Shown here in pieces: positions 1-8,946 of a stretch of 64,000 bases of DNA. The notes beneath the pieces were generated by a model that searched no databases, was not told the DNA's origin, and worked only from the letters and a program-made list of their open reading frames with translations. This DNA is from Phycisphaerales bacterium (GTDB lineage Bacteria > Planctomycetota > Phycisphaerae > UBA1845), in contig JACKHH010000002.1 of NCBI GenBank assembly GCA_020639095.1, positions 169,455 through 233,454 of the forward strand, read 5' to 3'. Every line of letters begins with the position of its first letter. The first letter of the stretch is position 1. The position numbers and the translations under genes are program-made.

Positions 1-213
1 TCACGACGAACGCGGGCGCAACAATCATGTCGAGATCGTTTCAATAGTGTTGCTCTATTGCGTTCATAAAGTCAGTCGTGCACCGGCGCATCGCATCCGA
101 TACACTGCGCTTGGGGTTCAACTCAGACGACGCCCAGCGCGCAGTCCGCAGTTGGCGTCAATCCCCGCGTCGCTCGCCGACGCGACCGCACGCGTCAAGG
201 ATACAGGACCATC

Positions 214-3200
214 ATGATGCGCCGGCGAAACCGGCTTGGCGTATGGAATCATCATTCGCACAGGGATCGCACCAGGAGGCAGAAAGTGCAATCGAATCGA
301 CCCGTACAGTACCTCACATGGAGTATCGTCGCGACACTGGCGGCTGGCAGTTCTGTGCTCGCCCAGAACGCCCCCAATCAGCGCAACGCCAACCCGACGG
401 GCGCGCAGCTCACGGCGCAAGTTGAGATTCTCAAAACCGGTGACGAGGGCTACGCGACGTTCATCACCGGCAAGGACCGGCAAGCCATTCCGGTGGCGAC
501 CGCCGGCGGACGTTCCGCGATCCAACCGGAAGACTTCCTCGCGCAGTACGGTCCGCTCTTCGGCGTGAGCGACGTCGCGACCGAACTCGTCGAGACGCGT
601 GCGCTCAACGACGACCTGGGCCAGACGCACACCGACTTCGAGCAGGTTTACAACGGCGTCAGCGTTTTCTCGGGCATCCTGAAGGTACACCAGAATGCCA
701 GAGGCGAGGTGGTGGCGGCCAATGGCGCGTTCCATCCGATTGGCGACAAGCTCAATACCGTGCCCGCCTTGTCGGTTGACGAAGTCATCGCGACGATCGC
801 GACCGACTGGAACGCCGGCACGATGAATGTGGAGCGGGCTGATCTGGTGATTGTCGATCCGGGTTGGTATGGCGATCCCGCCCGCGGCGCGCACCTGGCG
901 TACTACGTCATCGTAAGCGACACGGACTTTTCAAAGCGCGAAGCCTCATTCATCGACGCACACACCGGCGAAACGCTGGACGCGTGGTCGCTCGAGGTTT
1001 CCGTGCGGAACCGCGCCGTCTACAACGGCAATGGTGGCTCGACGCTGCCTGGCACGCTGATTCGCGCGGAAGGTGACGAACCCGTCGCCAGCCCCGACGA
1101 TGCCAACTACGCGTACGACTTCGCGGGCGACATCTACGACTACTACGATCGCGCGCATGGCCGAGACAGCATCGACGGCAACGGCATGACGATGGTGCTC
1201 ACCGTCAACTCGAACTACCCGCCCTGCCCGAACGCGCAGTGGACCGGTTCGCTGATGGTTTTCTGTAGCGGCACCGTGACTGACGACATCACCGCGCATG
1301 AGTTAACCCATGGTGTTACGCAACACACCGCCAACCTGATCTATCAGAACCAGTCGGGCCAGATGAACGAAGCATATTCCGACATCTTTGGCGAACTCAT
1401 CGACCTTTACAACGGCGACGTTTCGGAGATCGGCCCACCGGCTGGTTCGCCAAACTGGCCGGCGCATCCGACCGGATCAGGACAGGACACACCGAACAAC
1501 GCACGCAGCGCTTGCAGTTCTGCGCCCGGCTACCCCGATGGCGTCCGTTGGTTGATGGGTGAGGACGCGACCGCATTCGGCGGCGCCATTCGCGACATGT
1601 GGAATCCGGTGTGTGAGGGCGATCCCGATCGCAACAACAGCCCGCTGCAAACCTGTAACCCGTTGGACAACGGTGGCGTACACAGCGGCAGCGGCGTTTT
1701 GAATCACACGTTTGCGATCATCACCGACGGCAAGACGTTCAACGGCCAGACGGTCACCGGTATCGGGGCGATCAAGTCCGGCGCGGTGTTTTATCGTGCG
1801 CTCGCGACGTATCTTACGCCTTCGTCCGACTACGCGGATGCGTACGCCGCAATCAACACCGCAGCCAATGATCTGATCGGCACGTTCCCGAACAATCCGA
1901 TCACCGGCGCGCCTTCGGCCAGTATGTTCACTGCCGCGGACGCTGCCGAGGTCAACAAAGCCATGCTCGCGACCGAAATGGATACCGACGGCTCGTGCGG
2001 CGCAACAGCCAACGTGCTCAGCTCGATCCCACCAACGCTTTGCGATCCGCGATCCGCGATCTTCGCGGATGATTTCGAAGGTGGCGTGAATGGGTGGACC
2101 ACTGCGATTACCGGTTCGCCCGACACGCCGTACAACTGGGTGCAGGCGACCGGGCTGCCCATTGGCCGCACCGGGTCCGCTTGGTATTGCGAGGATCTGG
2201 CGGACGGTTGCCCGAGCGGCGGCGAGGAATCAGCCGTTCATCAGTTGATCAGCCCAGTCATCAACATTCCCACGATCGTCGGTTCGCCGACGTTGAAGTT
2301 CACCCATTTCATGGCAGTCGAAGCCGGGTATGACGGCGGAAACGTGCGGGTGAAAGTCAACGGCGGGGCGTGGACGCTCGTTGAGGCGTCGGACTTCACC
2401 TACAACACCTACAACGGCACGCTCAACGGCGGCGACAACACCAACCCGCTCGCGTCGCAGCCCGCGTGGCATGGCGCCGGCGGTGGTTGGGGGACCTCGG
2501 TGATCGATCTCAGTGGGATCGTGTCCGGTGGCGATACGCTGCAAGTGCGTTTCGACTTCGGCAAGGACTACTGCAACGGCATTGACGGCTGGTACATCGA
2601 CGACTTCGAGGTCTTCGACTGCACCTGCGCGGGCGACGAGGATTGCGATGACGGCGTGTACTGCAACGGCGAGGAAACCTGCGTCAGCGGCTTCTGCTCG
2701 GCGGGCAGCGACCCATGCGTCGGCGAATACTGCAACGACACGATCGATGCCTGTGTACCCGCGTTGTTCGTCGAGGACTTCGAGAACGGTAACGTGCAAG
2801 GTTGGTCGCTGCGCGGATCCGGTAGCACGGCATCGACGGGCGATTGGGTATTTGGCAATCCCAACGGAACGTCAAACGATGGCCAGCAGGCACAGCCCGA
2901 AGACGCATATGAAGGCGTTGATTGTGCCTTCACCGGACAGAACAGCAGCCTGGGCACGGACGACGTCGATGGCGGTGTGATCTACCTGGTGTCGCCGGCG
3001 ATCGACCTGAGCGGTCAGGCATCGGCGCAACTGGTGTTTGAACGCTGGTACTACAACCGCGATCTCGGCGTCGATTCCGGCGACTACTACGTGGCTCAGG
3101 TGTCGGCAAACAACGGGTCGTCGTGGGTCACGCTGGAGACGATTCCGAGCAGCCAGCGTGCCAACTCGTGGACGCAGCGTGCCTTCGATCTCGAAAACTT

Positions 3201-3798
3201 CGTTTCGCTCACCAGCACCGTGAGAATTCGCTTCGGCGCGAGTGACGGAACGTCATCGGGCAACATCATCGAAGCTGCAATCGACGACCTCCGCATCACC
3301 GGCGTTCCGCAATGCTCGGGCGATGGCGAGTGCGACGACAACAACGTCTGCAACGGCATCGAACATTGCAACAATGGTGCCTGCGAACCGGGAACGCCGC
3401 TGATCTGCGACGACACCAACACGTGTACCGATGACACCTGCGATTCGGTGACGGGCTGCGTCTTCACGGCGAACGACGGCAATTGCCCGGACGACGGTTT
3501 GTTCTGCAATGGTACGCCGTACTGCGATGTGACCGACGGCTGCCTGACCACGGGCGATCCCTGCACCGCGAATGACGACTGGTGCAGCGAGTCTGCGTCC
3601 GCGTGCATCCTGTACGGTGACGGCGACATGGACAGCGACGGCGACCACGACCTGTACGACTATATGCGCTTCCAGGAGTGCTTCGGCAGCGTCGCCGGCC
3701 CAGCCTGTTACCCGGGCAACCTCACGGGCGACGGCTTGATCGACCTGGCCGACTTCGACATGCTCGTCACCAGCCTGTCCGCCGGCGGCCCGAACTAA
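214..3798 (+). CDS. Secreted M4 (thermolysin-family) metalloprotease with C-terminal adhesive and dockerin-like modules
   Basis: This 1194-aa secreted zinc endopeptidase has a signal peptide with a likely cut after VLA near residue 50, then an FTP/PepSY-type propeptide (about 70-240). The M4 catalytic domain carries HELTH at 362-366, the third zinc ligand E386 (the 20-residue spacing matches thermolysin) and the transition-state His490 in NGGVHSGSG. Two jelly-roll/MAM-like beta domains follow (about 615-805 and 850-1030), each starting F..DFE.G...GW, with Cys-rich DCDD.VYCNG-type stretches between and after them. A dockerin-like EF-hand pair ends the protein (about 1134-1194). The ATG follows AGGA by about 5 nt; a second ATG lies directly after it. 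The family is certain; the substrate is unknown. Confidence 0.93.
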   Translation: MMRRRNRLGVWNHHSHRDRTRRQKVQSNRPVQYLTWSIVATLAAGSSVLAQNAPNQRNANPTGAQLTAQVEILKTGDEGYATFITGKDRQAIPVATAGGRSAIQPEDFLAQYGPLFGVSDVATELVETRALNDDLGQTHTDFEQVYNGVSVFSGILKVHQNARGEVVAANGAFHPIGDKLNTVPALSVDEVIATIATDWNAGTMNVERADLVIVDPGWYGDPARGAHLAYYVIVSDTDFSKREASFIDAHTGETLDAWSLEVSVRNRAVYNGNGGSTLPGTLIRAEGDEPVASPDDANYAYDFAGDIYDYYDRAHGRDSIDGNGMTMVLTVNSNYPPCPNAQWTGSLMVFCSGTVTDDITAHELTHGVTQHTANLIYQNQSGQMNEAYSDIFGELIDLYNGDVSEIGPPAGSPNWPAHPTGSGQDTPNNARSACSSAPGYPDGVRWLMGEDATAFGGAIRDMWNPVCEGDPDRNNSPLQTCNPLDNGGVHSGSGVLNHTFAIITDGKTFNGQTVTGIGAIKSGAVFYRALATYLTPSSDYADAYAAINTAANDLIGTFPNNPITGAPSASMFTAADAAEVNKAMLATEMDTDGSCGATANVLSSIPPTLCDPRSAIFADDFEGGVNGWTTAITGSPDTPYNWVQATGLPIGRTGSAWYCEDLADGCPSGGEESAVHQLISPVINIPTIVGSPTLKFTHFMAVEAGYDGGNVRVKVNGGAWTLVEASDFTYNTYNGTLNGGDNTNPLASQPAWHGAGGGWGTSVIDLSGIVSGGDTLQVRFDFGKDYCNGIDGWYIDDFEVFDCTCAGDEDCDDGVYCNGEETCVSGFCSAGSDPCVGEYCNDTIDACVPALFVEDFENGNVQGWSLRGSGSTASTGDWVFGNPNGTSNDGQQAQPEDAYEGVDCAFTGQNSSLGTDDVDGGVIYLVSPAIDLSGQASAQLVFERWYYNRDLGVDSGDYYVAQVSANNGSSWVTLETIPSSQRANSWTQRAFDLENFVSLTSTVRIRFGASDGTSSGNIIEAAIDDLRITGVPQCSGDGECDDNNVCNGIEHCNNGACEPGTPLICDDTNTCTDDTCDSVTGCVFTANDGNCPDDGLFCNGTPYCDVTDGCLTTGDPCTANDDWCSESASACILYGDGDMDSDGDHDLYDYMRFQECFGSVAGPACYPGNLTGDGLIDLADFDMLVTSLSAGGPN

Positions 3799-3833
3799 CG
3801 GGCGTGGTCCGACGACAGTCAACGTGCAATCTC

Positions 3834-3867
3834 AGCGGGCGCAGCCGGGAGCTGCGCCCGCTTTTTT
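3834..3867 (+). terminator. Rho-independent terminator of the M4 protease gene
   Basis: A perfect 12-bp GC-rich stem (arms 3834-3845 and 3851-3862, loop CGGGA) is followed by six T residues. It lies 35 nt after the protease stop and just before the convergent 3' end of the response-regulator gene. Confidence 0.9.
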
Positions 3868-3884
3868 GTTGATTGGTGTATTGC

Positions 3885-4514
3885 CTAACGCAGATAGCCC
3901 TGTTGGCGGTACGCGTTGAGCTTGTTGTAGAGCGTGCGAAGGCTGATGCCGAGTTCATCGGCTGCCGTTCGCTTGTCATCATTGTGCGCCGCTAGAACTT
4001 TGAGAATGTGGATCCGTTCGATCTCTTCAACCGTCTGCGCTCGGCGTTCGCTTCCGGGTGTTTGACTCGGTGGCGGCGATGCTGCGGGCTCAACCTCTTT
4101 AGCCACGGCGGCGGCAGACTGCCGGCCCGACTCGCGTTTGCGGGAAAGTATCCCGGCAAGTACGCGGTCAATATCCGCAAGGCTGCACGGTTTCGTCAGA
4201 TAGTCCTCGACTTTCCAACGTAGTGATTGCACGGCACTTTCAAAGCCACCGAATCCCGTAAGGATGACAACGGCGGTATCGAGCGACGCGTTTCGGATTT
4301 TCTCAAGCAACTCCATACCCGTCATTCCGGGCAGGTTCAGATCGAGGATAACCGCGTCAACACCGGCTGCGATGTGCTCCCAAGCAGACTCAGCCGACTC
4401 AAACCCCGTGCCACGATGCCCCATCGCGACGACCTCGCGCACGAGCAATTCCCGAAGGCGCGACTCGTCTTCGACAACGCAGACGTCCAGAATGGCGGGA
4501 TCCGTATCGCTCAC
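3885..4514 (-). CDS. Response regulator, receiver plus Fis-type HTH (RegA/PrrA-like)
   Basis: This 209-aa DNA-binding response regulator has a receiver domain with the acidic VVEDES motif, the likely phospho-acceptor Asp at residue 58 (ILDLNLPG) and the conserved Lys in LTKP. A proline-rich linker leads to a C-terminal Fis-type helix-turn-helix (TAADELGISLRTLYNKL). There is no AAA+ sigma-54 domain between them, as in RegA/PrrA/ActR regulators. I chose the GTG at 4514 because it overlaps the kinase stop codon as GTGA, typical of translational coupling; an upstream ATG at 4565 would add 17 residues inside the kinase gene. The likely partner is the kinase encoded just upstream. Confidence 0.88.
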   Translation of the reverse strand: MSDTDPAILDVCVVEDESRLRELLVREVVAMGHRGTGFESAESAWEHIAAGVDAVILDLNLPGMTGMELLEKIRNASLDTAVVILTGFGGFESAVQSLRWKVEDYLTKPCSLADIDRVLAGILSRKRESGRQSAAAVAKEVEPAASPPPSQTPGSERRAQTVEEIERIHILKVLAAHNDDKRTAADELGISLRTLYNKLNAYRQQGYLR

Positions 4515-6007
4515 GCAGTCACCTCCCCATGCGCCGGCAGTCGCAACACAAACTCGCTTCCGCATCCAGCACCGTCACTGCGTGCCGTCAGCATACCATC
4601 CTGACGCTGCGCGATCGCGTGACTGATCGACAGCCCGAGCCCCAGCCCGCGGCGTCCCTTGCCGGTCGTGAAGAACGGCTCAAAGACGTGGTCGAGCGTT
4701 TCCGCGGACATCCCGCAGCCATTGTCCCGGACGCGAAGCTCGACCCATCCGTTATCGCGGTGCAGCGAAACGTCGACGCGACCGCCATCCACCGCCGCCG
4801 CTTCGACTGCGTTGGTCAGCAGGTTGAGCACGACCTGACGCAGCTCCTGCTCGGACGCGTGAACGACACAAGGATCGCCGTTCGACGGGCGGAACTCGAT
4901 CCGCGTATTCCCGCACCCGGGCCACGCGCCGATCAGCCGGATGCACGCCTCGGCCACGCCGCGCAGTGAAACGGCTTCGCGGTGTGCGTCGCCCATCCGC
5001 GACAGGTCCAGCAGGTTCTGGGTGATGCGCTTGCACCGAAATGCCTCGTCGCGAATCGCCTCCAGGTCGTGCTTCCAAGCGCCATTGCCCGATTGGTCGT
5101 AAGCACCATCGCCCATACGCCGCAGCATCGACTCGGCGTACCCCGCGATGATCGCAAGCGGGTTGTTCACTTCGTGCGCTACGCCGGCGGCGAGAAAACC
5201 CACACTGGCAAGGCGCTCCGCGACCGCCAGTTCCTTGCTCTGCTGCGTCACCCGGTCCTCAAGATTGTGACACAACGATTCCAATTCTTCCGCCATGTGG
5301 TTGAAGCTGCGTTTGAGGTCGGTGAATTCGTGATCGCCACCGGGCTCAAGGCGAACGCCGAGTTCGCGCATTGCCAGGCGATCCGTCCCGGCGCGCAGTT
5401 CTCGAAGGGGTTTCACCACGCTGCGATAATGCGAGATGCTGATGATGAGCCCCGCGCCGACCGACACCAACGCAAGCGACAGCAGCAACCACGTCGTCGC
5501 GCGGAAGCGCTTGGCTGTCCGCTCGTGAACGGCCGCCACGGCGTCCTCGATCTCGTCGGCAAGTCGATCAAGCGTCGCGGTCGCGCGGTGCAGCTCGGCT
5601 TCCGCGGTCGCCAAGCACGAATCGTCCTTCGCCGCGGTTTCGACGCACGCCATCGCCGCCCGAATCGCCGCCAGTGCCTCTGACCCGAAATGCACCTCGG
5701 TCTCGGCGTGCTCCTCGCTGAACGCGGACGGTTTCTCCTGTTGATAGTCGTCGAACGCCGCAAGACCAGTCAGCGCTTCGGCGAGCGATTCGCGTGCGCC
5801 GTCGACCTCGCCGGAAGTGACCTGCCGAATCGCCGTTTGCAGGTTGCGATCGACACTGCGGACGCCGCGCAGCTCATCAAACTCCTCGCGCGTGCTCGCG
5901 GACATCTTTTGCAGTGTGAGCATGCCGGTGAGCATGCCCGCGCCGGCAGCCAGCAGTGCGGCTGTCAGCACGACGGTCTTGACTACGATGCGTCGCGCGA
6001 GGGTCAT
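4511..6007 (-). CDS. Membrane sensor histidine kinase (HAMP-HisKA-HATPase)
   Basis: A 498-aa sensor kinase with TM1 near residues 7-33, an extracytoplasmic helical sensor region of about 130 residues, TM2 near 170-193, a HAMP linker, a HisKA H-box with His278 (GVAHEVNNPLA), and a HATPase_c domain with N box NLLTNAVEAA and G boxes DNGCGMS and GLGLGLSI. The reading frame extends upstream to a TTG at 6088, but that extension would translate palindromic TTGCAATTGCAA DNA, so the ATG at 6007 is preferred. It is co-transcribed with the response regulator and divergent from the cytochrome-led operon, which it may control. The ligand is unknown; the sensor domain has no recognised fold. Confidence 0.9.
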   Translation of the reverse strand: MTLARRIVVKTVVLTAALLAAGAGMLTGMLTLQKMSASTREEFDELRGVRSVDRNLQTAIRQVTSGEVDGARESLAEALTGLAAFDDYQQEKPSAFSEEHAETEVHFGSEALAAIRAAMACVETAAKDDSCLATAEAELHRATATLDRLADEIEDAVAAVHERTAKRFRATTWLLLSLALVSVGAGLIISISHYRSVVKPLRELRAGTDRLAMRELGVRLEPGGDHEFTDLKRSFNHMAEELESLCHNLEDRVTQQSKELAVAERLASVGFLAAGVAHEVNNPLAIIAGYAESMLRRMGDGAYDQSGNGAWKHDLEAIRDEAFRCKRITQNLLDLSRMGDAHREAVSLRGVAEACIRLIGAWPGCGNTRIEFRPSNGDPCVVHASEQELRQVVLNLLTNAVEAAAVDGGRVDVSLHRDNGWVELRVRDNGCGMSAETLDHVFEPFFTTGKGRRGLGLGLSISHAIAQRQDGMLTARSDGAGCGSEFVLRLPAHGEVTA

Positions 6008-6067
6008 TACAAGTTTGTCATGTTTCGCGGGCACATATCTATTATCCCCGCTATCCGGGTCTGTGCT

Positions 6068-6128
6068 TTGCAATTGCAATTGTTGCAATCGCTATGTCGC
6101 GACAAGCCGTCCGCCCTATTCTATAGGG
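6068..6128. promoter_or_regulatory. Divergent control region with two palindromes
   Basis: Between the sensor kinase and the cytochrome operon lie the perfect palindrome TTGCAATTGCAA (6068-6079), a further TTGCAAT half site (6083-6089), and an inverted repeat CCCTAT-tct-ATAGGG (6114-6128) ending one base before the cytochrome ATG. These are candidate operators for the adjacent response regulator. This is inferred from position and symmetry only; no promoter hexamers with good spacing were found. Confidence 0.35.
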
Positions 6129-6129
6129 T

Positions 6130-6810
6130 ATGAATCGAACCGTGAAACAAACTGCGGGAATACGGCGAAGCGCTCGTGTGCGGATTGCACGACACGGGCG
6201 TCGCATCGGCATTCTTGCTATCAGCGGACTGACGGTCACGCTCCCCTGGGCATGCGCCGGGCCAATACCACTGTCGCGTGCGATCTGGCCGCAACACGAC
6301 CAGGAATTTCGCGACCTGCTGGCTACCCACCCCGCAAGCCCGAAAGAATCGTGGTACGCGTGGCAGGCGAAGCAGCACGACATTACCGTTGCGCAGGCCG
6401 CCGAGGATGATGCCGCACTGTCGACCACGCGCAATCCCTTCAACGCCAAGCGCGACCCCGATGCGGTGAGCCGCGGAGCGATTATCTACCGCGCGTACTG
6501 CCAACGTTGCCACGGGGAGGACGCACGGGGTGACGGCGGCGACCTGCTCGCGGATCACAAACCGCGCGACATGCACGCCTTCGCCCAACGCTTCGCCGCC
6601 ACGCTTCACGGCGGCGCGCCGCGTGCCTGGTTCCGCAAGATCAACGAAGGTTTCGGCGATACGGTCGCGTACGCCGACGGACCGAGCACCGCCATGCCCG
6701 CCTTTGGCGACAAACTCGCTCGCGAGCAGATCTGGCTTGCGATCACCTACCTGCAAAGTCTCGACGTGTATCAGCAGGACGCGCCTGCCGACACGCCGTC
6801 GACTTCGTAA
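6130..6810 (+). CDS. Single-heme cytochrome c, exported
   Basis: A 226-aa protein with an N-terminal export signal (hydrophobic stretch about residues 20-40, ending AWxCAG-like, possibly a lipoprotein) and a class I cytochrome c domain. The heme site CQRCH is near residue 125, and a likely distal Met ligand lies in TAMPAFGD near 195. This places it as a periplasmic electron carrier or as the electron-transfer subunit of a redox complex. It starts the six-gene run to 12177, with only 35 nt to the next start. The partner dehydrogenase or oxidase is not evident; the only redox enzyme in the run is the SDR reductase, which is expected to be cytoplasmic. Confidence 0.88.
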   Translation: MNRTVKQTAGIRRSARVRIARHGRRIGILAISGLTVTLPWACAGPIPLSRAIWPQHDQEFRDLLATHPASPKESWYAWQAKQHDITVAQAAEDDAALSTTRNPFNAKRDPDAVSRGAIIYRAYCQRCHGEDARGDGGDLLADHKPRDMHAFAQRFAATLHGGAPRAWFRKINEGFGDTVAYADGPSTAMPAFGDKLAREQIWLAITYLQSLDVYQQDAPADTPSTS

Positions 6811-6845
6811 TTGCAACTGTGCGCAAACACCTGGGAGGATTCAAC

Positions 6846-7340
6846 ATGAGCATGACGGACAGTGACATCATTCAGCAAACGGTGAACAGCGACGCGTTCC
6901 GCGTGGAGACCGCGTACCTGGGTCGCGGCGGAATCAGCGTAGCCGACCGGCCTCGGTTGATGAAGCGCATCGACGAGCGCATGGTGCGGATGATCTTTCC
7001 GACCGACGCACGCGACGTGGATGACGGCACGGTCGTGGGGCTGGTGTGCCTCTGGGACCTTGAGAAAAACATCAACGTTTATGCACATTGCATCAGCGCG
7101 GGCCCGGGGGCGAACGCACAACTCCGCGCGCTCTACTCGCCACTCAACCAGGTCAAACCACAGCCCGGTGATCTCGGCAATGCCGCGATCGCCAAGTTCG
7201 TCGCGTGGAAGCAGGCGTCATGGGGGAAGTTTCTGAACGAAGAAATCGAGATCGGCACGCGCGAAGCCTCGACTCGGTGGATCAACACGTTCTGGCGAGC
7301 GCTCGATCGCATGTATGGCGGAGGCAATCTGCGTGACTAG
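6846..7340 (+). CDS. Unknown 164-aa soluble protein
   Basis: I do not recognise the family. The ATG at 6846 has a strong Shine-Dalgarno GGGAGGA (6832-6838), preferred over an in-frame GTG at 6819. The protein has no signal peptide or membrane helix and looks like a small cytoplasmic alpha/beta protein, with a conserved-looking core (VVGLVCLWDLEKNINVYAHC) and an aromatic-rich C-terminus (TRWINTFWRALDRMYGG). It overlaps the next gene's start, so the two are probably translationally coupled. Position in the cytochrome-to-ligase operon suggests a role in that pathway, but nothing in the sequence says which. Confidence 0.75.
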   Translation: MSMTDSDIIQQTVNSDAFRVETAYLGRGGISVADRPRLMKRIDERMVRMIFPTDARDVDDGTVVGLVCLWDLEKNINVYAHCISAGPGANAQLRALYSPLNQVKPQPGDLGNAAIAKFVAWKQASWGKFLNEEIEIGTREASTRWINTFWRALDRMYGGGNLRD

Positions 7341-8916
7341 GTTGATTGCGGAAACACATCGATATCGCGCGGCATCGGTGGTGCTTTTCACCGTTGCTGT
7401 TGTGCTGGCAGGTTGTGCGCCCGCTCAGTTCACCGAGGGCGTCGCGTACACCGCCAAGCAGGAAAACGTGCGCGACGCCACGGCGTCAGCGGTTCGCGGG
7501 ATGGGCCACCTGCGCTTCGATACCGCGCTGCGCAGCAACCTCGACGACGCGCTGGCGGTGTCGGATATCGACAAAGCGAAGCCGGCAGCCCGCGAAGTTC
7601 TGAATGCGGCGCACAACCTCGCCGTTCACGCGACCGATAGCGAACTTGCCCGCATGTCGCCCGACGCACTGCACAAGCTGGCTGGCGAATACGGTATGGA
7701 GTTGCCCGACGATCTGAGCACTGCCGACCTGCGCACATCGCTCACGGAACGCTACGATCAGGAAAGCGCTGCCGCACTTTCCAACGACCTCGAACGTATC
7801 TCCAGCGCCGGTTCCACCGAAGAGCTTGACGGGTTCCTCGCGGACATTCGCAAACGCATCGAACCGCAGGCCGGCAACGCTGGACGGCTGGGACGCGTGC
7901 TCCTGACCTCCCCGATGTACTTGCCAGCCGCCATCGGCGCGGAGCTTGCCGACGCCGGCGCCACCAAACGCACGACAATCGCCGAGTTCGACGAGGTGCA
8001 GGTGTATCGTCCCGCCGTGGCGGAGACCGCGTCCGCGGGCCGCGATTGGGAAACCGCAAGCCTCAACGAACTTGCGCGGCGCTATGCTCCGGTCTTCGTG
8101 CAGGAGATCAACCCGTCCGCCACGTACGCGTCCAGCGACGACCGCATCGGCAGGGTCGTGCTCAGCGGCGCGCCCGGCGACTATCAGGTCAACATCGACG
8201 TCGACGATCCGGTCGTGTACTGGAAGCACACAACCGCGCGCATTCACGATCAGCGCTTCGACCAACTCGTCTACGTCGCGTGGTACCCGAGTCGTCCCGC
8301 GCTTTCGTCAGGCGATCCACAAGCGGGCCGCATCGACGGCGTCGTCGTGCGCATGACGCTCGACCACCATCGCCGCCCCGCCGTGTATGAATTCGTGCGC
8401 ACCTGCGGGTGCTATCACACGTTGTGGGTCGCGGACTTCATTGAGCGGGATGCGAAAACGGAATTCGGCGGGCCGCTTGCCGGCATGGCGTACGCAGTGC
8501 AACAGAAATCCGAACGCAACCGCGAACTCTTCATGCCCGCTCTGGTCGGCGACGACGGCGCGAGTCCGCATCGACCAGCCGTGATGGTCAACGCAGGCGA
8601 ACACCTCGTACTGACGATCGATACCAGTGATTCCGGCCACTACGAACGATCGGCTGCTCCGCCGCAAACATACCGGCTCGAACCTTACGACGACCTGACG
8701 CATTTGCCTGTCGGCGATCAGGTCGCGAGCATGTTCAACGGCGAAGGACTGGTGTACGGCGCCGCCCGCCCCGAAGGTTGGATGCTCGCGCCCACCGGCA
8801 TGCTGCAAGCCGGTCGCCCGCGACAGCTTGGTACCATGAAGATCCGCATGGACGCCTACGACTACGACGACCCGCGCCTTCTCGAACGCAACCTGCGCCT
8901 GCCCAGCACGTTCTGA
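7333..8916 (+). CDS. Large unknown lipoprotein
   Basis: A 527-aa protein with a short basic N-terminus, a hydrophobic helix and the lipobox VLAGC, so it is predicted to be a lipoprotein. I chose GTG 7333, which overlaps the previous stop by 8 nt and follows GGAGG (7320-7324) by 8 nt; an ATG at 7315 is the alternative. The first third is helical and charged (possible coiled coil, about 40-190). The C-terminal part is beta-rich with LARRYAPVF and a Cys cluster RTCGCYH. No family is recognised. It lies between the small unknown protein and the reductase, 30 nt from the latter. A role in handling a lipid or envelope product is inference. Confidence 0.75.
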   Translation: MTRLIAETHRYRAASVVLFTVAVVLAGCAPAQFTEGVAYTAKQENVRDATASAVRGMGHLRFDTALRSNLDDALAVSDIDKAKPAAREVLNAAHNLAVHATDSELARMSPDALHKLAGEYGMELPDDLSTADLRTSLTERYDQESAAALSNDLERISSAGSTEELDGFLADIRKRIEPQAGNAGRLGRVLLTSPMYLPAAIGAELADAGATKRTTIAEFDEVQVYRPAVAETASAGRDWETASLNELARRYAPVFVQEINPSATYASSDDRIGRVVLSGAPGDYQVNIDVDDPVVYWKHTTARIHDQRFDQLVYVAWYPSRPALSSGDPQAGRIDGVVVRMTLDHHRRPAVYEFVRTCGCYHTLWVADFIERDAKTEFGGPLAGMAYAVQQKSERNRELFMPALVGDDGASPHRPAVMVNAGEHLVLTIDTSDSGHYERSAAPPQTYRLEPYDDLTHLPVGDQVASMFNGEGLVYGAARPEGWMLAPTGMLQAGRPRQLGTMKIRMDAYDYDDPRLLERNLRLPSTF

Positions 8917-8946
8917 CGAGCGCGCAACCCAGGCGGATTTCACGCG

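Noticed and set aside
118..894. 258-codon minus-strand frame at the left end
   Set aside because: It is antisense to the signal and propeptide region of the M4 protease, with no protein family resemblance.
6008..6088. N-terminal extension of the sensor kinase from TTG 6088
   Set aside because: It would translate the TTGCAATTGCAA palindrome as a Gln/Leu repeat and has no ribosome binding site; ATG 6007 gives a normal kinase start before TM1.
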